Positions 7,113 through 14,041 of a stretch of 19,747 bases of DNA are shown here, piece by piece (the stretch's first letter is position 1; each line of letters begins with the position of its first letter). A program made the translations under genes and the position numbers. Source of the DNA: an uncultured Lachnospiraceae bacterium (lineage in GTDB: Bacteria; Bacillota; Clostridia; Lachnospirales; Lachnospiraceae); NCBI GenBank assembly GCA_910578475.1, contig CAJTRK010000047.1, forward strand, positions 1-19,747, read 5' to 3'. The notes beneath the pieces are model-generated. The model was not told the DNA's origin, ran no database searches, and saw nothing but the letters and a program-made list of their open reading frames with translations.

Positions 7113-7253
7113 GGCTCATCCGTTCGAATTAAATGTTTCAACATTTATATAATCCACATAAATGTTTGGGATATCCAGTCCAAGTTCTTCCGCCACAGGA
7201 AATTCAATTCCATTCTGCATTTCAGAATCAGGATTTTTTTCTTTCTGATTCCT

Positions 7254-7949
7254 TTAAAACCGGTATTCTTTTATATTTTTAAAATCATTGTTTAAAGCAT
7301 AAAAAACCCGATTTTCTTTCACAGAATATACAAAAGAAACCCGCGTTGCCCAGAGTCCCTCCTGCCGCACAGATTCCAATATGCGAAAGGCATCAGCGAC
7401 AGAAAAATTGTCATTCTGCCTTTTCAGCTCTTTATCAGCCCTCTCAAATCTGTCATCTCCGGGCACTATGTAAGGTCTGGTGATTTCCGGATTCAGTACC
7501 GAATAGTTGGTAATCAGTGAATATTTCGTATGCTCAAAACGGTGTCCTATCCCAGGTTCAATGATAAGAACACGTCCGTTTTTATCAGAAAGCATCGCCT
7601 GCATGGTCGCATCTTCTGCATATACAATTTTTTTGTTTTGGACAATACTGCATGCCTCGTCAAATAAAAGTTCGCCCTTAATATAACGTTCTGTCAAGTC
7701 AGCAACTGTAATATGTCCCTCGCCGCTGCGATATGCACCATTCTGATTCCCATTCACATAAAGCAGAGTCCCGACATTGCCATTTCTATTGATTCCATGA
7801 AAAGAGTGATATTGATTATCTGGCATTTTAATACCGATAAAAAACCTGTCCTTTTCTGCAATAACCTTATGCGTCCATACAGAAAGGTCAATGTCAAAAT
7901 TAAATCCGACAACTGTATCTTCTCCGTTATAAACAAATCTCGTACACAT
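7254..7949 (-). CDS. Ntn-hydrolase, linear amide C-N hydrolase / acyltransferase-like
   Basis: The 231-aa protein begins MCTRFVYNGEDTVVGFNFDI. Cys2 would become the N-terminal nucleophile after Met removal, as in choloylglycine hydrolases, acid ceramidase-like enzymes and acyl-CoA:6-APA acyltransferases. Later blocks LITNYSVLNPE and WATRVSFVYSVKENRVFYALNND fit the conserved Asn and Arg regions of this superfamily. The arginine normally following the nucleophile strand is not obvious, so activity on a particular amide is unknown. The ATG at 7949 is chosen over 7955 because it lies 6 nt after GGAGG and puts Cys at position 2. It overlaps the acetyltransferase pseudogene by 23 bp, so it was probably translated with it. 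Confidence 0.78.
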   Translation of the reverse strand: MCTRFVYNGEDTVVGFNFDIDLSVWTHKVIAEKDRFFIGIKMPDNQYHSFHGINRNGNVGTLLYVNGNQNGAYRSGEGHITVADLTERYIKGELLFDEACSIVQNKKIVYAEDATMQAMLSDKNGRVLIIEPGIGHRFEHTKYSLITNYSVLNPEITRPYIVPGDDRFERADKELKRQNDNFSVADAFRILESVRQEGLWATRVSFVYSVKENRVFYALNNDFKNIKEYRF

Positions 7950-8498
7950 ACTCATCCTCCATAAGTTCTTTGCTGCATCCCGACTGTATTGCCGCTATGT
8001 TTCGGGCGATTTTTTCATCCGGCCAGTCCCACCATCTGATACAAAGCAAATCGGAAACCGTCTTTTCGTCAAACCGTTTTTTAATCGGCTTTGCCGGCAC
8101 GCCTCCTACAATGGTATATGGCGGCACGTCTTTTGTAACGACGGCACGCGCGCCGATAATTGCCCCGTCGCCAATCGTAACTCCTGCCAAGATAACAGCT
8201 TCAAATCCAATCCATACATCATTGCCGATTATAATATCGCCTTTATTATCCCAACTCCTTGCCACATCCTTTTTTTCCAGCCCCCATTCTTCATAAAAAA
8301 GCGGAAAAGGATATGTGCTCTGCGAGGCTGACGTATGATTGGCGCTATTGAAAAGAAATTTTACCCCGCAGGGTCATTATAAAAGTCGTTATACATCGTA
8401 TAAGCGCCAACTTCAATGTTGGGATTTGTAATCACATTTTGAAGATAAACCGTCTGCGTATCTTCCGTCCGCGGATATCGTTTCTTCGAATCAGCCAT
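7927..8498 (-). pseudogene. Broken Vat/CatB-type xenobiotic acetyltransferase
   Basis: Intact relatives are about 210-aa left-handed beta-helix enzymes that acetylate streptogramin A or chloramphenicol. Here an AAGGAGG site precedes ATG 8498, and 45 codons are read up to NDFYNDPAG before a TAA at 8363-8361. Homology resumes in another frame at the same spot (CGVKFLFNSANHTS, keeping the catalytic His region), runs through YPFPLFYEEWGL and IIIGNDVWIGFEAVILAGV, and ends with IRWWDWPDEKI and a stop at 7927. About 27 residues (normally the YHYP and IGKFCSI part) are missing. The deletion changes the frame, and a TGCGGG word at the junction fits both sides, suggesting deletion between short direct repeats. 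A 112-codon internal ORF from a GTG (8265) could still be made but lacks the N-terminal coils. Confidence 0.85.
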
Positions 8499-8615
8499 TT
8501 TAAAATCCTCCTTCCAGTCATATAAAATAATCTTATTCATCCGCTGCGACGTTTTCAATACACCAAACATTACAGACGCATTGTATAAAAAATCGTCGCT
8601 CGGCAGCGGACATTA

Positions 8616-8657
8616 AGAGTATGCCTGCGGCAAACTCTGAGAATGCTTCGCATTCTC
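8616..8657. repeat. Two adjacent hairpins, likely dispersed intergenic repeat
   Basis: The first hairpin (8616-8638) pairs AGAGTaTGCC with GGCAaACTCT around TGC. The second (8639-8657) pairs GAGAATGC with GCATTCTC around TTC. They abut without a gap and have no T tract. From memory, such paired hairpins are common between genes in Lachnospiraceae; this is inference. Confidence 0.5.
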
Positions 8658-8694
8658 CTTGAATGGTTTACACTGTCGCAATTTCCTATATGAT

Positions 8695-8723
8695 AAAAAG
8701 AGCCGCCTTTTTTCAGGCAGCTC
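8695..8723 (-). terminator. Rho-independent terminator of the CD3324-type gene
   Basis: Minus strand: GAGCtGCCT pairs with AGGCgGCTC and is followed by TTTTTATC. It lies 5 bp after the stop codon of the gene at 8729-8992. Confidence 0.85.
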
Positions 8724-8728
8724 CATCA

Positions 8729-8992
8729 CTATTTCTGATATATAATTTTTCTGATGGCATAAACCGAAAGATGGTAAAAATCCGCAAGATTTTCCACAGA
8801 CATTCCTTGCTTATAATCCGAAATAATCTTTTTATTACGGTCGTCAAGCTCTTTTCGGTAACCGGATAATTCTCCCCAAGACTTATGTTGTTCCGTTTTG
8901 GCCGGAATATAGATATAACCTGCCTGCACATACTTTTGCAATTCTTCAACTAACATAACTGGGAGAATTTCATTTGCATTTCTATATTTCAT
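8729..8992 (-). CDS. CD3324-type small HTH protein
   Basis: An 87-aa protein beginning MKYRNANEILPVMLVEELQK, with YIYIPAKTEQHKSWGE and YRKELDDRNKKIISDYKQG blocks and a C-terminal helix-turn-helix (MSVENLADFYHLSVYAIRKII). It matches my recollection of the CD3324 family, whose Mor-like HTH suggests DNA binding but whose role is not known. An AGAGGAAG site precedes the ATG, and a strong terminator follows directly. The 5' region holds an unusual structured element (9027-9100), which might belong to its leader. Confidence 0.78.
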   Translation of the reverse strand: MKYRNANEILPVMLVEELQKYVQAGYIYIPAKTEQHKSWGELSGYRKELDDRNKKIISDYKQGMSVENLADFYHLSVYAIRKIIYQK

Positions 8993-9026
8993 ATGCGGCT
9001 TCCTCTTTGATTGATTAAGTCAAGCA

Positions 9027-9100
9027 GCAAAGCCAGCAATCCGTGTCAGCGACTGAAAATTACTCCATGCAGGCGTCGCTTATACTGGCTTTGCATGGAG
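9027..9100. other. Structured element with crossing inverted repeats
   Basis: Three arm pairs are present: GCAAAGCCAG (9027-9036) with CTGGCTTTGC (9085-9094); AGCGAC (9048-9053) with GTCGCT (9075-9080), nested inside; and CTCCATGCA (9063-9071) with TGCATGGAG (9092-9100). The third pair starts in the loop of the second and overlaps the end of the first by 3 nt, so it forms either a pseudoknot or an alternative fold. A T-rich run follows at 9108-9127 on the plus strand. It may be a minus-strand leader of the HTH gene, a plus-strand terminator or attenuator, or a mobile-element end. The rest of 8993-9447 (9130-9447) has no gene I can support; a plus-strand frame around 9305-9440 reads like a degenerate coding remnant that I do not recognise. 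Confidence 0.5.
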
Positions 9101-9447
9101 CCCGGCTTTATTTTTTCTTTTTTTATTTATGCACATACTTTCTGCACCCATAAATCTCACCGCCAAAATATTATTGTATTGAAAGTATAACACCATGTTT
9201 TGAGCAATTCAAGTGGGGGCATGGGATGCCGTGAGTGATGGCATATTGACAATATCAGAATGTACCTCGAATCAATCGTCCACAGTAAACAAGGCGGTAA
9301 TGGACCCGTGATATTGGTCTGAATGTTGTCGCTCGTGTTCCTTCTTTTGAGCGCAAAAAGACGCATAGTTTACAATTTCCTGTTCCATGCGCCTTTACCA
9401 ACACATCCGCAGATGCGCGTTATTTTGATATTGAATTGGGGACTTGA

Positions 9448-9642
9448 TTATGCTAATTGCATAACCGCTCTTTCGATTTCTTCTATATCATCTGAGGTCA
9501 ATTCGGGGAAAAAGGCAGAAACTTCTTCCACTTTAATACGTCCTTTTTCTATCATTGTTATCACGTTTTGTTTTGTCGTTTCTCTTTCCATATCTTTCGC
9601 ATAAGTCCTCATAATCTGCTCATCATCAAATAAACTCATCAT
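9448..9642 (-). pseudogene. Tail fragment of an Rpn-type nuclease/transposase protein
   Basis: The 64-aa frame begins MMSLFDDEQIMRTYAKDMER and continues through MIEKGRIKVEEVSAFFPELT to MQLA. This matches the C-terminal helical tail I remember from Rpn (PD-(D/E)XK recombination-promoting nuclease) proteins of Lachnospiraceae, which also occurs as a free small ORF. The nuclease domain is absent. The start at 9642 follows a GGAGG site at 11 nt, whereas the earlier GTG at 9660 overlaps that site, so it may still be translated. Fragment or small free-standing gene cannot be told apart here. Confidence 0.5.
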
Positions 9643-9753
9643 AATCGTTACTACCTCCACTTCCTTGCTGCTTATTTAAATCGTCCGACACCTTACCACC
9701 TTAATTTCTAAAAATCCATACTTATGGAACTGCAAATGTTCCATAAGATGTGA

Positions 9754-10038
9754 CACAAGATACGATATATCCTACTCCTGTCACACTTCGATTATACAAA
9801 AAAATGGTATCATATCCATTCATGGGATGAAATAGCGCAAGCTATGTGTCAATCTGAATTAGTGCATGAAACGAACATCGTACTCAGCTTTGTTCCGCTT
9901 GCAGCCTCGGTGCGTTTTGGCGCATTTCCTGTATTCCTTATAACATCTATATGCAGTGCTGCCTTTGATTTATTGTTTGTTATTATGCAAAGATATAACA
10001 GATTTCGTATACTAAAAATGGTTCTGCGAGAGAGATAG
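9754..10038 (+). pseudogene. Truncated CrtO-like acyltransferase remnant
   Basis: An open frame without stops from 9754 to the TAG at 10036-10038 reads KKWYHIHSWDEIAQAMCQ, then a SELVHETNIVL segment, a hydrophobic stretch and FDLLFVIMQRYNRFRI. This is the C-terminal half of proteins annotated as glycosyl-4,4'-diaponeurosporenoate acyltransferase (CrtO) family: a conserved SELVHE-type helix plus an IxQRYNRxR end. A stop at 9751-9753 and the lack of any upstream half show that it is 5'-truncated. The ATG at 9844 lies within the conserved region and has no good ribosome site. I treat it as a dead fragment left by a deletion or insertion. Confidence 0.6.
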
Positions 10039-10055
10039 GATTTTCAGAAAGAATA

Positions 10056-10079
10056 CTGTGAAAAATAAATTTTTCACAG
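10056..10079. promoter_or_regulatory. 11-bp inverted repeat CTGTGAAAAAT / ATTTTTCACAG
   Basis: A perfect dyad with a 2-bp centre lies just after the acyltransferase remnant. It could be an old terminator for that gene or an operator; no clear T run follows outside the stem. Confidence 0.4.
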
Positions 10080-10173
10080 GCAAATTCGCGCGTTGAGCAA
10101 GAATGGAGATTACTATGCAGAAAACAGAACAGGCGGAAATAAGTGTCAGATAGTAATGAACAGAAGAAATTGG

Positions 10174-10189
10174 CCGGTGAGCTCACCGG
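10174..10189. repeat. Perfect 16-bp palindrome
   Basis: CCGGTGAGCTCACCGG is fully self-complementary and is the most GC-rich spot in the 290-bp gap 10039-10329. No gene that I can support occupies this gap; weak remnant-like frames contain stops. Confidence 0.4.
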
Positions 10190-10271
10190 AAGACTATGGC
10201 TATTGAGGATATAAGGAAACAATCTTGCGGAAAATGTTAAAAAAACGGGCAAAAGAGGAAATGTAAGTTGG

Positions 10272-10300
10272 TAGATTTCGACTGAAACGCCTTCTATAAT
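10272..10300 (+). promoter_or_regulatory. Promoter of the XRE-MFS operon
   Basis: A perfect -10 TATAAT (10295-10300) has a weak -35 TAGATT (10272-10277) at 17 nt. A small dyad, TTTC-N4-GAAA (10276-10287), lies in the spacer and could be the binding site of the regulator encoded next (inference). Confidence 0.5.
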
Positions 10301-10329
10301 TAAGATACAAAAATACAGGAGGTAACAAT

Positions 10330-10821
10330 ATGAGCTTAGGAAGCAGTCTTTACAATGCAAGGAAAAAAAGCGGATTGTCACAGGAACATGTGGCAGAAAA
10401 ACTGGGAGTAAGCAGGCAGACAATTTCCAAATGGGAACTTGATGAAACACTTCCGGACATCAGACAATCAAAGCGGCTGTCTAATCTTTATCATCTCACA
10501 TTGGATGAATTGATTGACTTTGATATTGACCTTAAAGAAATCGAACAGATTATCGAAAATTCAAACAAAGAAAAGCAAAATAATATTGACTGGAGCAGCG
10601 CATGGAGCAAGAAATATCCAATTTTAGCAACTTACCTGTCATTAGATGGAATAGAAAAGTATTCAGCGCAGATAGAAAATATCTGTAAAAAAGTAAAAGC
10701 CGAATTTGATTTCTCTGAACTGGATACCTTTTTGGTTGTAAAAGACATCGTATATCGGATATATAAAAAACAAAATGAAAAACTGAACACAGAAAAGAAG
10801 CAGGAGGAAACAAAGATATGA
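10330..10821 (+). CDS. XRE-family transcriptional regulator
   Basis: A 163-aa protein with an N-terminal XRE helix-turn-helix (about 6-60; LSQEHVAEKLGVSRQTISKWE) and a C-terminal part of about 100 residues that is mostly charged and helical, without a recognised domain. The AGGAGGT site 6 nt before the ATG is strong. Its last bases overlap the start of the MFS gene (ATGA), so it is co-translated with the exporter and very likely controls it. Confidence 0.9.
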   Translation: MSLGSSLYNARKKSGLSQEHVAEKLGVSRQTISKWELDETLPDIRQSKRLSNLYHLTLDELIDFDIDLKEIEQIIENSNKEKQNNIDWSSAWSKKYPILATYLSLDGIEKYSAQIENICKKVKAEFDFSELDTFLVVKDIVYRIYKKQNEKLNTEKKQEETKI

Positions 10822-12035
10822 ATAAATCCTGGAAACAAAAGTTCCTGACAATCTCCATCGGTCAAATGGCTTCATTGATTGGCAGCTCTGCCGTTCAATT
10901 TTCACTGATTTGGTGGATTGCCAGCGAAACGGGTTCGCCGATTATGATGGGGCTTTCCGGACTGGCTGCGTTTTTACCGGCAACTCTTTTAAGCCCTGCT
11001 GCCGGAATCGCCGCGGACAGATATCATAGAAAATACATTTGTATTTTGGCAGATTTATTTATCGGATTCAGTGCAATGGTATTTGCCGTCCTGTTATGGA
11101 AATATGATATGCCTGTATGGACAGCGTTAGTCGTGCTTTTTTGCAGAAGCGTCGGTAATGCTTTTCATCAGCCGGCATTTCAAGCTATGATTCCGCAATT
11201 TGTTCCGGCGGATGAACTGGTGCAGGCGGGGGGATGGAATCAAATGCTTGCCTCCGGTTCTTTTTTACTGGGACCGGCACTGGGAGCTGCGTTGTACGCC
11301 TCTTTTACGCTTCCGGTCATTTTGCTGACAGATTTGATTGGAGCTGTTATCGCAAGTATTATGTTGGGAATTGTGTATATTGCGCCAGTGGAAAAGACAG
11401 TACATGAAAAACATAATACGCTCAGGGAATTAAAGGAAGGGATAGATGTTTTTCGGGCAGATAAAGCGCTGATTCTGTTAATTGCTACGGAAACTTTATG
11501 TATGATATTTTATTTGCCTTTATCCTCTTTTTACCCTTTGATGACCAGTGACTATTTTCATGCGTCTGCATGGCATGGAAGCGCAGTAGAAGTTTTGTAT
11601 GCAATGGGAATGATGACTACGGCATTTCTTTTTGGAAACATCATCAAAGTAAAACGGCATTTGTCAGTTTCTTATTTTGGATTGCTCGGCATAGGCGTTG
11701 TGTCTGCAATCGGAGGTATTTTGCCGCCCAAGATGTGGGCATGGTTTATTTTTGCTTTCATATGCGCAGTTATGGGAGCGTTTGGAAACGTTCATAGTAT
11801 TCCATTGATTGCTTATATGCAGACAACGATTCCGGCAGAAAAAATGGGAAGAGCATTTTCGCTGATTGCTTTGGCTGCGTCTCTTTCTATGCCGTTAGGT
11901 CTGCTGATTAGTTCTCCTGTCGCAGAAAAAGTAGGGGTTCCTATCTGGTTTCTGATATCCGGAACCGGAACAACAATCATAACCCTTATTAGTCTTTGGA
12001 TTCATCATAAAATCGCAAACCAAGTCGATGATTAA
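10818..12035 (+). CDS. MFS exporter, MefA-like macrolide-efflux family
   Basis: A 405-aa protein with about 12 membrane segments. The start MNKSWKQKFLTISIGQMASLIGS, SSAVQFSLIWWI and the motif-A-like GIAADRYHRKYI after the second helix resemble the MefA/macrolide-efflux branch of the major facilitator superfamily, which uses the proton gradient to expel drugs. A repeat of the family pattern occurs in the second half (IPAEKMGRAFSLIALAAS). It is coupled to the upstream XRE regulator by a 4-bp overlap, a layout typical of inducible drug pumps. The drug specificity is not readable, and many MefA-like proteins have no proven substrate. Confidence 0.85.
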   Translation: MNKSWKQKFLTISIGQMASLIGSSAVQFSLIWWIASETGSPIMMGLSGLAAFLPATLLSPAAGIAADRYHRKYICILADLFIGFSAMVFAVLLWKYDMPVWTALVVLFCRSVGNAFHQPAFQAMIPQFVPADELVQAGGWNQMLASGSFLLGPALGAALYASFTLPVILLTDLIGAVIASIMLGIVYIAPVEKTVHEKHNTLRELKEGIDVFRADKALILLIATETLCMIFYLPLSSFYPLMTSDYFHASAWHGSAVEVLYAMGMMTTAFLFGNIIKVKRHLSVSYFGLLGIGVVSAIGGILPPKMWAWFIFAFICAVMGAFGNVHSIPLIAYMQTTIPAEKMGRAFSLIALAASLSMPLGLLISSPVAEKVGVPIWFLISGTGTTIITLISLWIHHKIANQVDD

Positions 12036-12046
12036 ATGAAAAACGC

Positions 12047-12070
12047 ATAAGGGCAGCGGACAGCCTTTAT
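12047..12070 (+). terminator. Probable terminator after the MFS gene
   Basis: ATAAGGGC pairs with GCCTTTAT (8 bp, one G-U) around an 8-base loop, 11 bp after the stop codon. The T run is short, so termination may be weak. Confidence 0.4.
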
Positions 12071-12155
12071 TCATAAGACAGACCATTAAAAGATAGTATT
12101 TCCTCTTCCATTATGATAAAATAAACACACTAAAACGAAAGGCATGGTAATTGAG

Positions 12156-13340
12156 ATGGCATACAATTTTAAGGCAGATTGGAATCAATTCCAGAAAGCC
12201 ACGACACAATTTTTGAATGAAAATCGTTACAGCGCATCCTGTCAGATTTGGAACAACGACATGACCAAATTGGTCAATGACTACAAACAGGAAGAGATGG
12301 CATGGTACAACAGCACGCAGATTACGGAAAACGGATTTATGACGACGACATAAAATCTGTGGTATACACATTATCTTAATAAAAGACGGCTTATGGCACT
12401 CGGCCTGACCGCGCATTATGATTACATAAAACCTACAAAATATGTGAAAGAAGAGGGCCAGAGTTATCCCTATTGGACTTATAGCCATGATGGGAAAAAT
12501 TTAATCTGTAAAATCAGCGATAAGATGAATTACAGGAAAACTTTTCACGACAGGAACCGCTGTGTCTGGTCGGATGAACGGAAAAAAACGTCCGGAGAAT
12601 ACTATATGATTCAGTCCAGAAGCATGAACGGAAATTATATCTGTCCAAGCTGCGGTTGGGAAGGCGCGCTGGAATGTTTTGTGGACGGCTGCGACTATTG
12701 CCAGACAAAATTCCACATTGAAGATTTGAAGCAGAAGGTTTCTTCCGTATATAATCCGGGTGATTGGACGCAGCACAGGGACGGTTTTACGATTCATAAG
12801 CATTTTGTGCCCATGTTTGTGGCGCTTAGTATCATTGTATTAGCGCTGTTGGCAGTTGGAATCAATACGGGCGGCGCCATGATGATGTTAGCTCCGCTGC
12901 TTGGATTCGTCGTGATGGCCGTATTCCTGATGCTTTTCGTCGGAAAGAAGTCCAGAGAAAATGTTGCCGGCGGCCCTGCCAGGACGCGCCAGACGCTTGA
13001 TACAATACGACGCGTGGACGAGCATTTTTCTCTGGAAACTTTTATCGGGAATCTCTCCAACAAGCTGCTCAGCATCTGCTATGCGGGTTCAGCGAGGGAA
13101 ATCGAACCCTTTGCGGTATGCGACATGACCCCGCTCCTCGCAAGATATCGTGGCGTGATAGACTGTAAGCTGTTGGAATGTGTCCTGATGGATTATCAGG
13201 CAGACGACCATTTTCAGCATTTGCGGGTAAACTGCGACGCGAGTCTGTCGCTGTTAAACGGCGGTAAATGCGCCTATTGCGGACAAGGTCTGGATTTAAA
13301 AGAATATGACTGGGTGATTGAAGAATACCAGCCTTTATAA
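12156..13340 (+). pseudogene. Zinc-ribbon membrane protein with Tim44-like tail, split by an in-frame stop
   Basis: One frame runs from ATG 12156 to 13340 with a single TAA at 12351-12353. The first part (65 codons, MAYNFKADWNQFQKATTQFL) and the second (from NLWYTHYLNKRRLMALGLTA) read as one protein with no gap. The second part contains a CPSC...CDYC zinc ribbon, two membrane helices (around HFVPMFVALSIIVLALLAVG and the next hydrophobic stretch), a C-terminal domain with the look of Tim44-like proteins, and a last CAYC pair. The next ATG (12393) has no good ribosome site, which argues against a true second gene. A single C-to-T change in CAA would explain the stop. Function unknown. The upstream ribosome site is weak (AAAGG, about 13 nt). 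Recoding or a sequence error remain possible. Confidence 0.65.
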
Positions 13341-13434
13341 AGAGCAATCGGCTCTATAATGCCAGCATACGGCTATATGCGGCACAAGCTTTCAATAAAG
13401 ACTTTCTTTTTAACCGGCATGAAAACGCTGCCTG

Positions 13435-14025
13435 CTATTTTTTTAAGACAAACCGCTCCCCTTCATAAGTCCGCACCGGATTTCCTCTGACGATGCGGTT
13501 ATGCTCCTGCCAGGCGGCGCTTCTCTGCATCGCCTCCTGCTCTTTTTGCAAATCTGCAAGTTTCACTTTCAGCCTTTCCATCGCCTTCTGCTTATTCTGA
13601 AACTGACTCCGTTCCTCGGTAGACTGCGATACAAGTCCTGTCGGTATATGGATAATCCGCACACCCGTTTCAACTTTATTGACATTCTGGCCGCCCTTTC
13701 CTCCGCTGTGGAACTTCTCAATACGATATTCTCTCTCCGACGCTATTTCACTCTGTTCCGGGATAATGCTCACATCCACATACCAGTTTTTTCTCTTATG
13801 GTTCTTGCGGAAAGGACTTCTGCATATCCACAATATCGTTCCTTCCAGGCCGCTCAGATTATGCCCCGTTCGGAATCGAATGGAATCGTAACAGCCTTTT
13901 TCATGCCCTTCCGTGCGGGAGACAACTTCCAAATCTCCATATTCTTTTTGTAATTCACCAAAGAGCTTCGCCACCGCCAGCTGGCATTCAGACGGCCCCT
14001 GTCCTGCACTAATCTGTACTATCAT
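13435..14025 (-). CDS. prfH: Peptide chain release factor homologue PrfH
   Basis: A 196-aa protein with the peptidyl-tRNA hydrolysis loop GGKGGQNVNKVETGVR (GGQ at 111-113) but no domain for reading stop codons, so it is the compact release-factor homologue called PrfH. PrfH proteins free peptides from ribosomes stalled through damage to the decoding centre of 16S rRNA, after which the paired RtcB ligase can reseal the RNA. The N-terminal domain has the MIVQISAGQGPSECQLAVAK block typical of PrfH. It begins 16 bp after rtcB with a GGAG site, so the two form an operon. The gene is intact and of the family's usual length. Confidence 0.93.
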   Translation of the reverse strand: MIVQISAGQGPSECQLAVAKLFGELQKEYGDLEVVSRTEGHEKGCYDSIRFRTGHNLSGLEGTILWICRSPFRKNHKRKNWYVDVSIIPEQSEIASEREYRIEKFHSGGKGGQNVNKVETGVRIIHIPTGLVSQSTEERSQFQNKQKAMERLKVKLADLQKEQEAMQRSAAWQEHNRIVRGNPVRTYEGERFVLKK

Positions 14026-14041
14026 ACTTTTTCTGTCTCCT

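Noticed and set aside
9027..9100. Integron attC site
   Set aside because: The imperfect palindrome lacks the RYYYAAC/GTTRRRY ends of attC, and no integrase or cassette array is present.
9157..9366. A 69-codon minus-strand frame in the decayed zone
   Set aside because: No ribosome site and low-quality composition; the opposite strand reads at least as well as a broken coding remnant, so no gene is called.
13341..13434. Hairpins between the zinc-ribbon gene and prfH as a bidirectional terminator
   Set aside because: AGAGC/GCTCT and GCATA/TATGC stems exist but are short or bulged and are not followed by a T run on either strand, so I do not call a terminator.
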